Below are positions 5,058 through 5,605 of a stretch of 5,605 nt of DNA, piece by piece (the first letter of the stretch is position 1; every line of letters begins with the position of its first letter). This DNA is from JACPLA01 sp035291905 (GTDB taxonomy: Bacteria; Bacteroidota; Ignavibacteria; UBA10030): NCBI GenBank assembly GCA_035291905.1, contig DATDRF010000239.1, positions 1 through 5,605 of the forward strand, given 5' to 3'. A program made the translations under genes and the position numbers. The notes under the pieces were generated by a model that was given only the letters and a program-made list of their open reading frames with translations, did not search any database and had not been told where the DNA came from.

Positions 5058-5605
5058 TCACCCATGTTCCCCATGGCTCTCCGCAGGCATTCCCAATCCC
5101 ATAAAGAGTGCCGTCAACATGGCAAAGACATAGGCCTGAATGAAGGCGACGAGCAGTTCCAGAAAATTGATGGCAAGAACGAAGACAACAGGAACAGGGG
5201 CAAAAAAGTACGAGCGGGCGAGGAAAATGAAGCCCAGAAGCGAGAGGATGACGATGTGGCCGCCGCTCATGTTGGCAAAGAGACGCATGCAGAGAGCGAA
5301 TGCCTTCGTGAAAATTCCGAGGACTTCGATCGGGATCATGATCGGCCAGAGCCACCAGGCCACCCCGCCCGTAAAATGGGCAAGATAGTGGGCAAATCCC
5401 TGCGCGCGGATTGCCGCCACCTGGATCATGACAAAGGCGACAAGGGCCAGGCCGGCCGTCACCGAAATATTGCCGGTAGCGGAGGCCCCAAAGGGCATCA
5501 GGCCCAGGAGATTCATGATCAGGATATAGAGGAACGTAGTCAGGATGAACGGGACGTACTTCTGTCCGGCCGGCCCCATGGTCGGGAGAACAACTTCATC
5601 GCGAA
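5058..5605 (-). CDS. atpB: ATP synthase F0 subunit a, C-terminal part, 5' end outside the window
   Basis: Subunit a is the stationary membrane channel through which protons reach and leave the c-ring. About 181 C-terminal residues are visible, from RDEVVLPTMGPAGQKYVPF to the stop at 5058-5060. The reading frame stays open upstream of the Met codon at 5577-5579, so that Met is internal, not the start. Counting from it, the TGN motif is at 35-37 and the essential channel arginine is Arg99 in MRLFANMSGGH (E. coli Arg210). Gln148 in FIQAYVF corresponds to E. coli Gln252. His108 and Glu141 occupy the places of E. coli Glu219 and His245, a swapped pair known elsewhere in this family. Several hydrophobic segments match the membrane helices of the family. 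The tail ESHGEHG is short and polar. It is followed by the heptamer repeat spacer and atpE. Confidence 0.96.
   Translation of the reverse strand, partial: RDEVVLPTMGPAGQKYVPFILTTFLYILIMNLLGLMPFGASATGNISVTAGLALVAFVMIQVAAIRAQGFAHYLAHFTGGVAWWLWPIMIPIEVLGIFTKAFALCMRLFANMSGGHIVILSLLGFIFLARSYFFAPVPVVFVLAINFLELLVAFIQAYVFAMLTALFMGLGMPAESHGEHG

Noticed and set aside
5058..5579. Start of atpB at the Met codon 5577-5579
   Set aside because: The frame is open upstream and the preceding residues (RDEVVLPT) continue the conserved subunit a sequence, so the true start is outside the window.

Overview
The window carries most of a bacterial F-type ATP synthase gene cluster, followed by the start of the signal recognition particle GTPase gene. 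All seven supported genes lie on the minus strand. In transcription order, which runs right to left, they are atpB (subunit a, 5' end outside the window), atpE (c), atpF (b), atpH (delta), atpA (alpha), atpG (gamma) and then, after a 450-base gap, ffh (3' end outside the window).

Organism: the order atpB-E-F-H-A-G is followed by a terminator-like hairpin where atpD and atpC (beta, epsilon) would usually follow. This split layout, the Ffh P-loop form GSGKTTFSAKL and the moderately high GC content fit the Bacteroidota/Chlorobiota/Ignavibacteriota (FCB) group. That placement is an inference from gene order and motifs, not a firm identification. The genes look like ordinary chromosomal housekeeping genes, and I see no sign of phage, plasmid, transposase, CRISPR or defence genes.

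Layout: 5058-5605 is the C-terminal part of subunit a. 4865-5057 is a spacer filled mostly by a heptanucleotide repeat array (TTGAACA-like units) followed by an inverted arm. 4604-4864 is atpE with a strong Shine-Dalgarno sequence. 4085-4570 (atpF) and 3534-4085 (atpH) overlap by one base. 1938-3497 is atpA and 1047-1934 is atpG, three bases apart. 991-1021 is a terminator-like hairpin. 694-966 is a dense row of palindromes with no credible protein. 607-682 holds a possible ffh promoter and leader. 1-596 is the N and G domains of Ffh.

Together subunits a, b and c form the membrane proton channel and stator stalk, delta joins the stator to the catalytic head, and alpha and gamma are head and rotor parts. 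The catalytic beta subunit and epsilon must be encoded elsewhere. Ffh is functionally separate: it targets nascent membrane proteins, which would include subunits such as a and c, to the translocon.

The proteins are conventional. The unexplained material is in the two non-coding spacers: the multi-palindrome element at 694-966, which includes two mutually exclusive hairpins, and the inverted heptamer array at 4928-5047 inside the ATP synthase operon.
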